From contig JBBDYH010000075.1 of the NCBI GenBank assembly GCA_040901795.1, forward strand, positions 55,231 through 119,230: a stretch of DNA of 64,000 bases. The letters are read 5' to 3'. Position numbers and translations under genes: made by a program. The notes beneath the pieces are model-generated. The model saw only the letters and a program-made list of their open reading frames with translations. It did not search any database and was not told where the DNA came from. Below, piece by piece: positions 16,067 to 25,078 of this stretch (position 1 is the stretch's first letter; each line of letters begins with the position of its first letter). The stretch is from JBBDYH01 sp040901795. Its GTDB lineage: Bacteria; Planctomycetota; Planctomycetia; Pirellulales; JALHPA01.

Positions 16067-18165
16067 TCGTTCCGCTTCTGGAACGGATCGATCGTCAGCG
16101 GTGGAATCCCGAGTGGGTCGGCGGCGCCGCTGTCGGCTCCATTGGCGTCGTTGTTTTTCTCTTCGACCTTCTTCTGGATCACATCGTCGCGGTTGAGATG
16201 AATCTTGCGGTAAGTCGCCTCAGACACGACGTAGTACCATTCCGCGAAGCGCGCGTTCAACTCTTGCGCCCGGGCTTCGCCCTTGTTGACCTTCTCGTCG
16301 TACTCCTTCTGCTTGCGCTCGTTTTCCGTCTCGATCCGTTTGCGCCGTAGAGCCAGATCTTCCTGCGCTTCGGGGGACGGCTTCTCGCCTGCCTTGGCGT
16401 CGTCAACGTCGGACTTGGCCTCTGCGGACTTCTTCGCTTCGCCGTTCTGTTTCGCCGTGCCGTCAGGCTTGTCTGCGACGCTCGTTTCCGCGCCATCGGT
16501 CTTTACCGGGCCGTCTTTGGCTGTGGCGTCGTCGGTGCTTTTGGCTGACTTTGACTTCTCATCCTGCTTAGTCGCCAACTTCTTCGTCGCGTCCGGTGAC
16601 TTGCCACTGGGACTCTTACTGGATTTCGTGTCGGCTTTCGCCTTCGCCTTGCCCGCGTCGGTCGGACCGGCTTGCAGTTTCACAAAGTGCAACTCCTCCT
16701 GACCCTCCGCGACGGCCGACTTGTCGTCTTCCTTGGATGGCGGCGAATCGTCGCTCGATTTGGCGGCGCCCTGGCGTTGATCCTTCGATTCCCCGGCCGG
16801 CGCTTTCGTTTCGCTCTGCGACTCCGGCGTCTTCGTTTCGGCGGCCTCGGCCTTGGTCTTGCTCGGATCCTCCGTCTTTTCCTCGTCCGTTTCTCCAGGC
16901 AGCGGTTCGAGTTCAGGCTTCGGAACCAGATCCTTGTTGAAGCGAGCCGAAACCATGATGAACCGGTTCAGCGTGGCCCCCTGCTCTTCTTCCTCCTTGG
17001 TTGTCCCGGCGGGCTTGTCTTTGCCCTTGGTTTCGGACGCGGCTGCTTCGTCGATCGCTTCGCCACCAACGCCGGCCACGCCGCCAAACCGCAACGTGTA
17101 CTCGATACCGTCCTTCATCCGCACCAGCACCTCGCCGTCGCTGGAGAGAATCTCCGGCTCTCCCTCCTCGCCCGCCACTGCATAAAAGCCGCTTTCGGAC
17201 AGCGACTGTATCGCCTGCTTGTCGTCGAAAATGCTCTTGTTCGCCTTCAAGTTTGCGCTCAGTCCGGCAGGCTTCGCCCGCACATCGACGATTTTCAAGT
17301 CATCGAGCGCCGTTTTCATTTCATTCAGCCGCGTCGAGTTCAACTCCTCACCCGTCCCTAACTCGACGGGCTTCGGTTGGTCGTTCTCAAACTGGATCAG
17401 ATTCTTGAGCGACCACTTCGAGTCCTTATCACTAAAAGCCAGCTCGATCGTACTCAATTGATCGTAGGCCACGCGCCGCTCACCCAACGGGCCCGGAGCA
17501 ATGTCGAACGTGTAATCCTTCAGCGTCACCTGGCTGATGTCCCACGCATCCAGTTTGAGCAGATCGGTCTCGATCCAATCCGCGAAGCTGGTGCTGAATT
17601 TCGCGGTAGGCAAGGCCACGCGATAAACGACGTCGTGAAGCTGTGCCCGCACGAACCAAAGTTCGCGCCCCTCCAAATCGCCGCCACCTTCGGTGTCTTT
17701 CTTGCCGACCACCAACCGGGCGAGATTATTGCCGGACTTGTCGAGCACTTTGATCAGCTTCCCGATTCCCTGCGCTCCGGGCGACGCTTTCTCCGGATCG
17801 ACGACGCCGTACTCTGCATGCTCGCTGACCGAAGTCGATACAACGCTCAGGGCTTTGAGATCCACCAGGCTGCTCGTGGCGCTGGCCACTTGCTTTTCGG
17901 CGTCCGCCGGGTAGCCCTCGTGCGACGGCAGCGACCATCCCGCGGCGTCGCGCTTCACATTGAATTCCGTCTGGCTGACTCCGTCCGCCGAGGTGACGAT
18001 CTCCAGACCGCCCACGTCGTCGGGCGACTTAAGTGCCGGAAAAAGTATTTTTCCGGCGAGCGTCTCGTCCGTTTCCACGGCCGGCTTGCGGTTAACCAGT
18101 GCCGCCACAATGAGCAGCACCAGGGCCACGCCAATGTAAGATGCAGTGCGGGTGTTTTCGGTCAT
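16048..18165 (-). CDS. DUF4340 domain protein of a Gld-type ABC cassette
   Basis: This is a 705-residue protein with one N-terminal membrane segment (TASYIGVALVLLIVAALV) and then DUF4340 beta-rich repeats, for example FPALKSPDDVGGLEIV and a second block after YDQLSTIELAFSDKDSKW. A long charged low-complexity region (about residues 390-600, rich in Lys, Glu, Ala, Asp, Ser) separates these from a final KRIETENERKQKEYDEKV coiled segment containing FAEWYYVVSEATYRKI. DUF4340 proteins usually sit next to GldG-type genes, as here. The last four residues and stop (KNDQ-stop) come from the palindromic repeat. Function is presumably in the export or surface machinery of the adjacent permease and ATPase. 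Confidence 0.8.
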   Translation of the reverse strand: MTENTRTASYIGVALVLLIVAALVNRKPAVETDETLAGKILFPALKSPDDVGGLEIVTSADGVSQTEFNVKRDAAGWSLPSHEGYPADAEKQVASATSSLVDLKALSVVSTSVSEHAEYGVVDPEKASPGAQGIGKLIKVLDKSGNNLARLVVGKKDTEGGGDLEGRELWFVRAQLHDVVYRVALPTAKFSTSFADWIETDLLKLDAWDISQVTLKDYTFDIAPGPLGERRVAYDQLSTIELAFSDKDSKWSLKNLIQFENDQPKPVELGTGEELNSTRLNEMKTALDDLKIVDVRAKPAGLSANLKANKSIFDDKQAIQSLSESGFYAVAGEEGEPEILSSDGEVLVRMKDGIEYTLRFGGVAGVGGEAIDEAAASETKGKDKPAGTTKEEEEQGATLNRFIMVSARFNKDLVPKPELEPLPGETDEEKTEDPSKTKAEAAETKTPESQSETKAPAGESKDQRQGAAKSSDDSPPSKEDDKSAVAEGQEELHFVKLQAGPTDAGKAKAKADTKSSKSPSGKSPDATKKLATKQDEKSKSAKSTDDATAKDGPVKTDGAETSVADKPDGTAKQNGEAKKSAEAKSDVDDAKAGEKPSPEAQEDLALRRKRIETENERKQKEYDEKVNKGEARAQELNARFAEWYYVVSEATYRKIHLNRDDVIQKKVEEKNNDANGADSGAADPLGIPPLTIDPFQKRNDAKNDQ

Positions 18166-18191
18166 GGTAAGTTCTTAGCGTTGGATATTCT

Positions 18192-18327
18192 TGTTCCCAG
18201 GCTCTGCCTGGGAACACACTGCCCGCGAGGCTCTGCCTCGCTTCCTTCGATTCGTTTGACGATTTCGCAATTCGGCAGGCGGAGCCTGCTAAGCAGCCCG
18301 TTCCCAGGCGGAGCCTGGGAACGAGGT
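18192..18327. repeat. Palindromic repeat, family GTTCCCAGGCTCTGCCTGGG
   Basis: The copy contains GTTCCCAGGC-TCTGCCTGGGAAC, an inner GCGAGGCTCTGCCTCGC, and the reverse arm GTTCCCAGGCGGAGCCTGGG. It lies between the DUF4340 start and the permease-GldG stop. A sister copy lies at 38764-38902. Confidence 0.88.
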
Positions 18328-18333
18328 GGTAAA

Positions 18334-21150
18334 CTACCGCAGCCGCGCCCGACTGACCCCTTCGCGCTCCTTCGCACGGCGGTTGAAATACACGCCGAGC
18401 GCGACCAGCAAGAGTGGAATCGGCGGCAGGAACACCGCCATCATCTTGTACGAGTCCTGCAGGTTGCGCATATCCACCAACAGTTGCCGCTCCTGTTCTT
18501 CGCTCTTGCGTTGATATTCCTGGTTGAACTGCGCGACCTTCGCGCTGAGGCGGCGCTGCTCGACCAATTGTTGCGCTTCGAGCTTAGTGGCCGCCTCGCG
18601 AAACGCGCGGTAGTTCGCACCTTTGCCGTTCTGCATATCTTGAATCACCTTCTGCAGCTCGCCGACGGACTTCTTCATCGCGGCTTCCGCTTCGCTTCGC
18701 TCCGTCTGAAATTTAGTTTTCATGTTGTCGATCAGGTCGTCGGCCGCCTCACGCACACTTTCCATCCGCCGCTCGACCTTCTCTAGTGGCCGGTGTTCCG
18801 GCCGGCGCTTGCGAATCTCGACGAATCGCTCTTCGCCGGCGAGCACGTCGATGGTATTGAGCACAAACGTCACATTGTCGAACGCCAGCGCCAGCTCGGT
18901 GTCTTGCTGCGCCCGCATGTCGAAAAAGTTGTTGTGCAACAAGTCGATGTCGCTAACGACTACGACGTCGATCTTTGTCGCCTTGCCAGCTCCATTCCCC
19001 GCCGTCGAGGTTTTCCGGCCCTCTTCGGCCGCCTTCTTGTCCGCGGCGCCCTCATCGTTCTTCGAACCAGCGGCCTGGACGTTTTGCGTTGCTTTCACGC
19101 GCGCGGCCAACACGTACGACTCCCTTGTCGGCCGCTCACGCCGCTCCAGCTCCGCGACGTCCAATCCTCCGGCGCCGCGCAGCGATTCGCGCAGCTCATT
19201 GAAGGCGATCGTGCCCGTGTACGTCCCGGTGCGAACCAAGGGCGTGTCGATGCTTCCCCCATCGAGGGCCACCAGTGCGCCCGGAAATGGAAACAGCACC
19301 TCCTGCAGACCCGACGTAATCGCTTCGGCGGAGTTGAACGGTTTCTCCGCGCCGGGCGTAACCTGATCGACGAACACGAACTCCAAGGGAAGCGTGGAGA
19401 GCGTCGCAATTTTCGGGTGCGGATTATAATCCTGCCAGATCACGAGTGGATCGTCGGAGAACAGTCCGCCGCTCACCAGCTTGACGCCCAATAGCTTCCA
19501 AAGCTGGTTCAAGTCCCCCTTCGGTTCCGCCGGCTGTCCGCCCCCGAACATGCCCATCGGCTGACGCGGCTGTTTCGGCTCGCTGGTCGCCGGAACGCCA
19601 AACCACGACGGGAACGGATCCTCGAAAATCGCCGTCGGCTGACCGTTGCGAACGGCGTCGACAAAGTTCGTCATCTGCGGCGGCGTCAGCGTCGAAGGCT
19701 GCACCGCCAACAACACGTCGTAGCGTTCGGTGATCGGATTATTTGGGTCGACCTGCACTACCTCGTACTGTTTCTTGAGCTCGGTGATGATCTGCTGCTC
19801 GGGACGTGAGCTGGGCGTGCCGCCCGAGAACTCAAATCCGCCGAACAGGTCGGCATCGGTCTGCAAAACGCCTACCTTCTTGCGGTCGGCCTGGTTGACC
19901 GTGTAGACGGATCTGGCGAGCTCGTATTCCACGGGTAGTGTGCGATCGAAGAACGGCACCACGACCTTTTCCAAGCCGCTGGTCACCGCCACGCCGAGGA
20001 AGATCTCCTGATCGCGGAACACACCGCGATCCTTACCCACCACGCGCCGCGGCGTGATGCCGTACTGTTGTTCGGCTCGCAGCGCGGCCTCGGTCGTCGG
20101 CTCGATCTCGTGAACGCGGACGTCCAACGTGTCGCCGCCGCGGCGGTCGAACTCGCGCAAAAACGACAACAGGTTGGCACGCTGCTCGACGTACTCGTCC
20201 GGCACCGAGGGGCTGACGTAGGCGTCGATCTTCACGGGACGCTTCTCATCCAGCTTGGCGAGCAACTCCTTCGTGTCGGCATGCAAAGCGCTGAGCTGTT
20301 CGGCAGTCACGTCGACATACGCCGGCACCGGTGAAACCAGCCAATTCAAGCCGATAATCACGGCCCCCAGCGCCACGGTCCGAACCAGATAGTGTCCGAG
20401 CATCGAATGCCCGTCGCGTCCGCCTAGCCAGTGCCGCCGGCCGATCAACACCATGCACAAATACAGCATTAGCGCCGCGATGGACAGGTAATAGATCGTC
20501 GCCGGTAAGCTGACCACACCGCGGGCAAAGTCGCGGAACTGCCCATCCAGGCTCCACTCCTTGAAGAACGTCGACCAGGCCGGATCGGTCATGTAGTTGC
20601 CGGCTTGAAACAAGCCGTACAAGGGCGCATTGAAGAGCAGACCCAAGATAAACGCCACCGGCACGCTGCCTGTGAGAAATGAGGCCACCATGCCGAGCGC
20701 CAACATCGGCAAGCCCATCAGCCAGTAGCCCAAGTAATTGGCGAAGAACAGGCCCAAATCGGGCATCCCCAAGAATTGGAGCACGATCAGCACTGAAACC
20801 AGCGAGAACAACAGGGAAACGGTATAGATGCCGACCAGCGCGAAATACTTGCCCAGCACGACGTCGCGGTCGGTCGCGGGAATGGTCAACAACAGCTCGT
20901 CGGTGCCCTGCCGTCGCTCGTCCGCCCAAATGCCCATCGCCACGGTGGGAATGAACACGAGCAGGATCGCGCTAATCCACAAGTTCAACTGATCGAGATT
21001 CGCCAGATTGTTGCCGAAGAACTCCGGCGGAAAAAAAGCCCAGTACGTCGTCAGCAAGACGAAAAAGCCGATAAATAAATACCCGGTGGGGTTGCTGAAG
21101 TAGCTGACGAAGTTGCGGCGGAAAATCGCGCCAATGACTTTTGCGTTCAT
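18334..21150 (-). CDS. ABC-2 permease fused to GldG-like domain
   Basis: This 938-residue protein joins two parts. Residues 1 to about 270 form an ABC-2 type permease with six or so membrane segments (NPTGYLFIGFFVLLTTYWAF, LLLTIPATDRDVVLGKYFAL, PMLALGMVASFLTGSVPVAF). Residues from about 280 hold a seventh segment followed by the GldG substrate-like region (TKELLAKLDEKRPVKIDAYV, LSFLREFDRRGGDTLDVRV, DRTLPVEYELARSVY). A coiled-coil (around RRMESVREAADDLIDNM) leads to a final membrane helix (VFLPPIPLLLVALGVYF). Its ATPase partner lies upstream and the DUF4340 protein downstream. The cassette resembles the gliding-associated GldA/F/G transporter but is widespread in non-gliding planctomycetes; the transported substrate is unknown. 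Confidence 0.85.
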   Translation of the reverse strand: MNAKVIGAIFRRNFVSYFSNPTGYLFIGFFVLLTTYWAFFPPEFFGNNLANLDQLNLWISAILLVFIPTVAMGIWADERRQGTDELLLTIPATDRDVVLGKYFALVGIYTVSLLFSLVSVLIVLQFLGMPDLGLFFANYLGYWLMGLPMLALGMVASFLTGSVPVAFILGLLFNAPLYGLFQAGNYMTDPAWSTFFKEWSLDGQFRDFARGVVSLPATIYYLSIAALMLYLCMVLIGRRHWLGGRDGHSMLGHYLVRTVALGAVIIGLNWLVSPVPAYVDVTAEQLSALHADTKELLAKLDEKRPVKIDAYVSPSVPDEYVEQRANLLSFLREFDRRGGDTLDVRVHEIEPTTEAALRAEQQYGITPRRVVGKDRGVFRDQEIFLGVAVTSGLEKVVVPFFDRTLPVEYELARSVYTVNQADRKKVGVLQTDADLFGGFEFSGGTPSSRPEQQIITELKKQYEVVQVDPNNPITERYDVLLAVQPSTLTPPQMTNFVDAVRNGQPTAIFEDPFPSWFGVPATSEPKQPRQPMGMFGGGQPAEPKGDLNQLWKLLGVKLVSGGLFSDDPLVIWQDYNPHPKIATLSTLPLEFVFVDQVTPGAEKPFNSAEAITSGLQEVLFPFPGALVALDGGSIDTPLVRTGTYTGTIAFNELRESLRGAGGLDVAELERRERPTRESYVLAARVKATQNVQAAGSKNDEGAADKKAAEEGRKTSTAGNGAGKATKIDVVVVSDIDLLHNNFFDMRAQQDTELALAFDNVTFVLNTIDVLAGEERFVEIRKRRPEHRPLEKVERRMESVREAADDLIDNMKTKFQTERSEAEAAMKKSVGELQKVIQDMQNGKGANYRAFREAATKLEAQQLVEQRRLSAKVAQFNQEYQRKSEEQERQLLVDMRNLQDSYKMMAVFLPPIPLLLVALGVYFNRRAKEREGVSRARLR

Positions 21151-21187
21151 AGCTGCTCAAAATAACAAGTCAGGTATCACTTAACTC

Positions 21188-21300
21188 TGTAGGGAACGCC
21201 CGAAGCTTGCCCGCCGTGGCGGGTGGCGGTCCGGAACCGCGAATCCACGTCGCCACGTCAACTCGCCCAACGGACCGGCACGGAGGCCGTTCCCTACAGA
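21188..21300. repeat. Inverted repeat, family TGTAGGGAACGCC
   Basis: The copy starts CTGTAGGGAACGCCCGAAGC and ends CACGGAGGCCGTTCCCTACAG, so its ends are inverted. It lies between the permease-GldG start and the ATPase stop. The first 45 bases match the segment inside hyuB (42 of 45). Confidence 0.9.
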
Positions 21301-21324
21301 CCATTTGCTACGATCCAATGCCTG

Positions 21325-22068
21325 CTACGCCGGCACCGGCTCCCCGGTCAACTTATGGAACTTATCCGCCAACGTGCTGCCGTCTTTGGTCAGCTCCGAT
21401 GACGGGCCATCGTAGACCATTCGCCCCTCGTTGATAAACAACACTCGATTGGCAATCGCCTCGACTTCCTGCAAGATGTGCGTCGAGAGCAGGATTGTCT
21501 TGCTCATCCCCAGGCGGCGGATCGCCTCGCGAACCTCGCGAATTTGGTTCGGATCGAGGCCGGCCGTCGGTTCGTCGAGAATCAGCACATCCGGCTCGTG
21601 CAGCAGTGCCTGCGCCATGCCGACACGCTGCCGATACCCTTTCGAGAGCTTGCCGATCGCCTTGCCGATGACCGCATGCAAGTCGCATTGCTCGATGACC
21701 GCCGAAATTCGCTGGCGTTTATAACCGCCGTCCAATCCTCGCGCATCGGCGAAGAATTCCAACAGGCTCCGCGGCGTCATGTCCGGGTAAAGTGGCCCGT
21801 TTTCCGGCAAGTATCCCAACCGTGTCGCGGCCGCCAGCCGGTCGGTCGACATATCGTGCCCAGCGATCTTCGCCACGCCCGCCGACGGGGCCAGGTAACC
21901 GGTGAGCAGCTTCATGGTGGTGCTCTTGCCGGCGCCGTTCGGCCCCAGAAAGGCGACCACTTCGCCGCGTTTGATCGAAAACGTCACATCGCGGATGGCC
22001 GCAAACTCGCCGTAGAACTTTGACAGGCCGCGGGCCTCGATCATCGGCGGCTCATGCGTTTCGGGCAT
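21325..22068 (-). CDS. ABC transporter ATP-binding protein, GldA-like
   Basis: This is a 247-residue ATPase that should power the permease-GldG fusion. It has Walker A GPNGAGKSTTMK, the ABC signature LSKGYRQRVGMAQAL, Walker B VLILDEPTAGLDPNQ, and the H-loop ILLSTHILQEVEAI. The start may be the Met at residue 9 (MIEARGLSKFYG) rather than residue 1. It precedes the permease gene on the minus strand, separated by an inverted repeat of about 113 bases, so co-transcription is likely but not close-coupled. Confidence 0.9.
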   Translation of the reverse strand: MPETHEPPMIEARGLSKFYGEFAAIRDVTFSIKRGEVVAFLGPNGAGKSTTMKLLTGYLAPSAGVAKIAGHDMSTDRLAAATRLGYLPENGPLYPDMTPRSLLEFFADARGLDGGYKRQRISAVIEQCDLHAVIGKAIGKLSKGYRQRVGMAQALLHEPDVLILDEPTAGLDPNQIREVREAIRRLGMSKTILLSTHILQEVEAIANRVLFINEGRMVYDGPSSELTKDGSTLADKFHKLTGEPVPA

Positions 22069-22089
22069 GGAAGAATCGGCTCCTATTTG

Positions 22090-22188
22090 CTGGAGTTCAA
22101 GCTTTAGCTCGCCGCGTTGGAGTTCAAGCTTTAGCTTGTAGGGTTCAAAGCAATGGCGTGGCCAACAAGCTAAAGCTTGAACTCCAAC
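22090..22188. repeat. Palindromic repeat, family GGAGTTCAAGCTTTAGC, partly doubled
   Basis: Two forward arms (CTGGAGTTCAAGCTTTAGC and GTTGGAGTTCAAGCTTTAGC) are followed by one reverse arm (AAGCTAAAGCTTGAACTCC). It sits between the ATPase start and the nadB stop. The rest of this gap, 22189-22378, shows no gene. Confidence 0.88.
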
Positions 22189-22378
22189 CTAAACCCTTGC
22201 GGTTCTTGCACTTCGCGGTTCGGCAGGCAAGTCCTAAGAACTTAAACCCACAGGTTGAGTCTGTCTAGCCCCGACAGACGGTCGGCCAGACCTATACCAT
22301 ACGCTCCAAAACCCCCCATTGGTTCGGTCGAACGGCCCATCTTTGGACCTTGGACCTTGGACGCTGTCATCGGGGGAC

Positions 22379-23992
22379 TTACGTCGCCCCGCTCGCCGTG
22401 CGTTGAAACGTCAAGTGTCGCTTCCACTTGGCGTTATCCGTCGCGGGAAAATCCGTACGTACGTGCACGCCGCGCGTCTCCTCGCGCGATAGTGCCCCGC
22501 GGATCATCAGACGCGCCACGGTCAGCATGTTTTGCAGCTCCCACCCCCCCGGCTCGTTGAACTGGCGCGGCAGGACGTAACTGCACCAGCGCTCGACATC
22601 CTCGGCCGCTTCGGTCAGCTCTTCGGCCGAGCGCCGTACCCCGGCCGATCGCCACATTAAGCTTTTGAGCGAGTTGCGGATATCGGACAGGTCCAACGGC
22701 TCGGCGCTCTCCTCGACTCGTGCATTTTCGAGCGGTAACGCGTGAAAGTCGTCCCCCGCCGCGGCGGCTTCTCGCGAGGCCCCCTCGCCCGCATGAGCGC
22801 CGTACACGAGACCCTCCAGCAGGCTGTTCGACCCCAGCCGGTTGGCGCCGTGCAACCCGCTCGATGACACTTCGCCCGCCGCCCACAGTCCGGACACCGT
22901 GGTCCGTCCCTCAAGGTCGACCGTCACACCGCCGATCATGTAATGCGCCCCGGGGCGCACGGGGATCGGATCGCGCGCGATGTCGATGCCGAACTCGGCA
23001 CAGATCGCCGCGATGCCCGGAAAGCGCGAGCGCACTTTGTTCGCGTCGAGGTGGCTGAGGTCCAGGTACACGTTGGGGTGCCGCGACTTCTCCATCTGCG
23101 CGACGATCGACCGGCTCACCACGTCGCGCGGGGCTAGCTCCGCCCGCGCGTCGTAGTCGGGCATGAAGCGGTGGCCGGTCCGATCGACCAGCCGAGCCCC
23201 TGCCCCGCGCATCGCCTCGGTGATCAGGCTGCGGCTGCTGCCGGCGATGTAGAGCACTGTGGGGTGGAACTGCATGAATTCCATGTCGCGCATCTCCGCG
23301 CCCGCGCGATACGCGATTGCCAATCCATCGCCGGTCGCCACATCCGGGTTCGTCGTCTCGCGATAGATCTGCCCGACGCCGCCGGTGCAGAGGATCGTCT
23401 GCTTTGCCCAGACGAGCGTCTTGCCGTGGTGCGGATTCCAGACCAGCGCCCCGCGACATCCGCCTTCGTACGTCAACAAATCGAGCGTGAACGTGTTTTG
23501 CCAGGTCTGTAGATGCGGTAGCGTGTTGACGTACTCGATGACCGCGCGCATGACTTCCTTGCCAGTCGCGTCGCCCAGCGCATGCACAATACGGTCGTGG
23601 CTATGCCCTCCTTCACGGCCCAGGGCGATCTCGCCTTCCTCCAGATCGAAGTGGGTGCCCCAGTCCATCAGCTCTCGGACGCGCTCCGGCGATTCGCGGA
23701 CCACCATTTCGACGACCTCGCGATCACATAAATCGCCGCCGGCCGTGAGCGTATCGGCGATGTGGTCCTCGAAGCGGTCCTCCGGATCCATCACGCTGGC
23801 GATGCCGCCTTGCGCAAACTGGCTGTTCGACTGCCGCAGATTGTCCTTGGTGACCACCAGCGTCGAGAGTCTCGGATCGACCGCAATCGCCGCCCGCAAA
23901 CCCGCCAGCCCGCCGCCGACGATCAACACGTCGGTGAACGTGTGCGGGACACGCTTGGGGTGAAACGGAACGAGATAACGAGGAAGGAACAT
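22379..23992 (-). CDS. nadB: L-aspartate oxidase
   Basis: This FAD enzyme oxidises L-aspartate to iminoaspartate, the first step of de novo NAD synthesis. From ATG 23992 it has 537 residues, the usual length. The N-terminal dinucleotide site is VLIVGGGLAGLRAA. Further signatures are NSQFAQGGIASV, EGGHSHDRIVHALGDATG, MEFMQFHPTVLY, HYMIGGVTVDLEGRT and LHGANRLGSNSLLEGLVYG. The C-terminal helical domain ends KWKRHLTFQRTASG. An in-frame extension to 24187 runs into a repeat and is rejected. nadA and nadC are not in the window. Confidence 0.93.
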   Translation of the reverse strand: MFLPRYLVPFHPKRVPHTFTDVLIVGGGLAGLRAAIAVDPRLSTLVVTKDNLRQSNSQFAQGGIASVMDPEDRFEDHIADTLTAGGDLCDREVVEMVVRESPERVRELMDWGTHFDLEEGEIALGREGGHSHDRIVHALGDATGKEVMRAVIEYVNTLPHLQTWQNTFTLDLLTYEGGCRGALVWNPHHGKTLVWAKQTILCTGGVGQIYRETTNPDVATGDGLAIAYRAGAEMRDMEFMQFHPTVLYIAGSSRSLITEAMRGAGARLVDRTGHRFMPDYDARAELAPRDVVSRSIVAQMEKSRHPNVYLDLSHLDANKVRSRFPGIAAICAEFGIDIARDPIPVRPGAHYMIGGVTVDLEGRTTVSGLWAAGEVSSSGLHGANRLGSNSLLEGLVYGAHAGEGASREAAAAGDDFHALPLENARVEESAEPLDLSDIRNSLKSLMWRSAGVRRSAEELTEAAEDVERWCSYVLPRQFNEPGGWELQNMLTVARLMIRGALSREETRGVHVRTDFPATDNAKWKRHLTFQRTASGAT

Positions 23993-24091
23993 GGGAGGGA
24001 TGAACCTAGCGCGACGCAGTCGCAAACAACTCGAATGCTTCATCAAGGAAACCACGGGGCGGAGAATCGTCGCGCGGGTGGCAGCGTCGAA

Positions 24092-24183
24092 TAGCCCCGG
24101 AGGGGCGACATTCAGTAGCCAGGGGCGCCAGCCCCCGGAACATCCGCCCGAAAACCCGACAGCCCCGGAGGGGCGACATTGTG
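24092..24183. repeat. Repeat, family AGCCCCGGAGGGGCGACATT
   Basis: Two copies of AGCCCCGGAGGGGCGACATT flank GGGGCGCCAGCCCCCGGAAC. The unit lies upstream of nadB. A very similar unit lies at 48181-48272 before fhcB. The remaining stretch to the TetR gene (24184-24363) shows no gene. Confidence 0.88.
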
Positions 24184-24363
24184 GCACCTTTCACGTCCGC
24201 TTGCTCCGTTCAGAATGCATCGTGTCGCAATTAGCGTAACGCGCGGGAATGTCATTTGAAAGCCAAGGGGCACCACCAACTGCCCCGAGTAAACACAATC
24301 GCGCCTCTGAATCGCCGCGGGACAGTTCACAATTGCGCGAACGTGTTGGCTTGCTTCTCAACG

Positions 24364-24957
24364 TTATTTCGCCGTTGGCCAGGCGCGCATCGCCAACTGG
24401 GCAACTCTTTTTAGCTCCGCGCGGCTTGCACCTCCGGCCGCTTGAACCGCCAGTCCATGTGCGACCGTTACGACAAGGCGGGCCAGATCGGCCGGATCGG
24501 CAATGGACGGCAGATCGCCCTCCAAAAGCGCACGCTTGAATCGCCGCCGCAAGAGAGCTTCGCCACGAGACCGCCGCCTGGCCATCTCGCGGCGTACACA
24601 GTCCGCCTCATCTCCGCAGGTCAGGGCGCTTTGGACCATGAAGCATCCGCGCGGGTTGCGCGGATCGGTAACGAGCTCGATGCCGCCGCGCCACAGCCGC
24701 TCGACGACCGCCCGCGCCGTCGGTTCTTCGATCGCCTCCTGGACATGAACGGCGTAGCTGTCCAGGTAGCGATCGATTGCCTTGCGAAACAAGGCTTCCT
24801 TATTGCCGAAGGCGGCGTACAGGCTGGGCCGGTTGATGCCCATGGCCTTCGTCAAATCGGGCAGCGAGGTCCCTTCGTAACCTTTGCGCCAGAAGACCTT
24901 TAGCGCGCGGTCGAGGACCTGGTCGAGATCGAATTCGCGGGGGCGGCCAGCCGGCAC
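24364..24957 (-). CDS. TetR/AcrR-family transcriptional regulator
   Basis: This 197-residue repressor-type protein has an N-terminal DNA-binding domain: GRPREFDLDQVLDRALKVF, then TSLPDLTKAMGINRPSLYAA with F-G-N-K-E-A-L-F closing the helix-turn-helix. The C-terminal half (GCFMVQSALTCGDEADCVRR and on) is the TetR_C ligand domain of the YxaF/NemR-like group. It is divergent from an SDR gene 121 bases away, the usual arrangement where such a regulator controls the neighbouring reductase and itself. Two similar 20-base blocks in the gap may be its operators. Confidence 0.85.
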   Translation of the reverse strand: MPAGRPREFDLDQVLDRALKVFWRKGYEGTSLPDLTKAMGINRPSLYAAFGNKEALFRKAIDRYLDSYAVHVQEAIEEPTARAVVERLWRGGIELVTDPRNPRGCFMVQSALTCGDEADCVRREMARRRSRGEALLRRRFKRALLEGDLPSIADPADLARLVVTVAHGLAVQAAGGASRAELKRVAQLAMRAWPTAK

Positions 24958-24972
24958 AATTACTCTCCTTTC

Positions 24973-25046
24973 TTTACTGAATGATACATATTGCTCCTTG
25001 ACGATTCAAGTCGCGGCGGATATTAGTTACTGGTCGGTACATAATT
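24973..25046. promoter_or_regulatory. Candidate TetR operators in the divergent gap
   Basis: TTACTGAATGATACATATTG (24973-24992) and TTACTGGTCGGTACATAATT (25026-25045) are near-direct repeats in the TetR-SDR intergenic region. The second contains the imperfect palindrome TACTGGTCGGTA. The placement suits control of both genes. Confidence 0.45.
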
Positions 25047-25078
25047 GACGGATTCATCCTCAATCAAGGAACCCAGCC

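Noticed and set aside
17377..18786. Open frame of 469 codons on the plus strand
   Set aside because: It lies opposite the DUF4340 and permease-GldG genes, runs through a palindromic repeat, and has no domain sense; high-GC antisense shadow.
21188..21300. Inverted repeat ends resembling an insertion sequence or MITE with terminal repeats
   Set aside because: No transposase and no clear target-site duplication could be seen; kept as a repeat family rather than a named mobile element.
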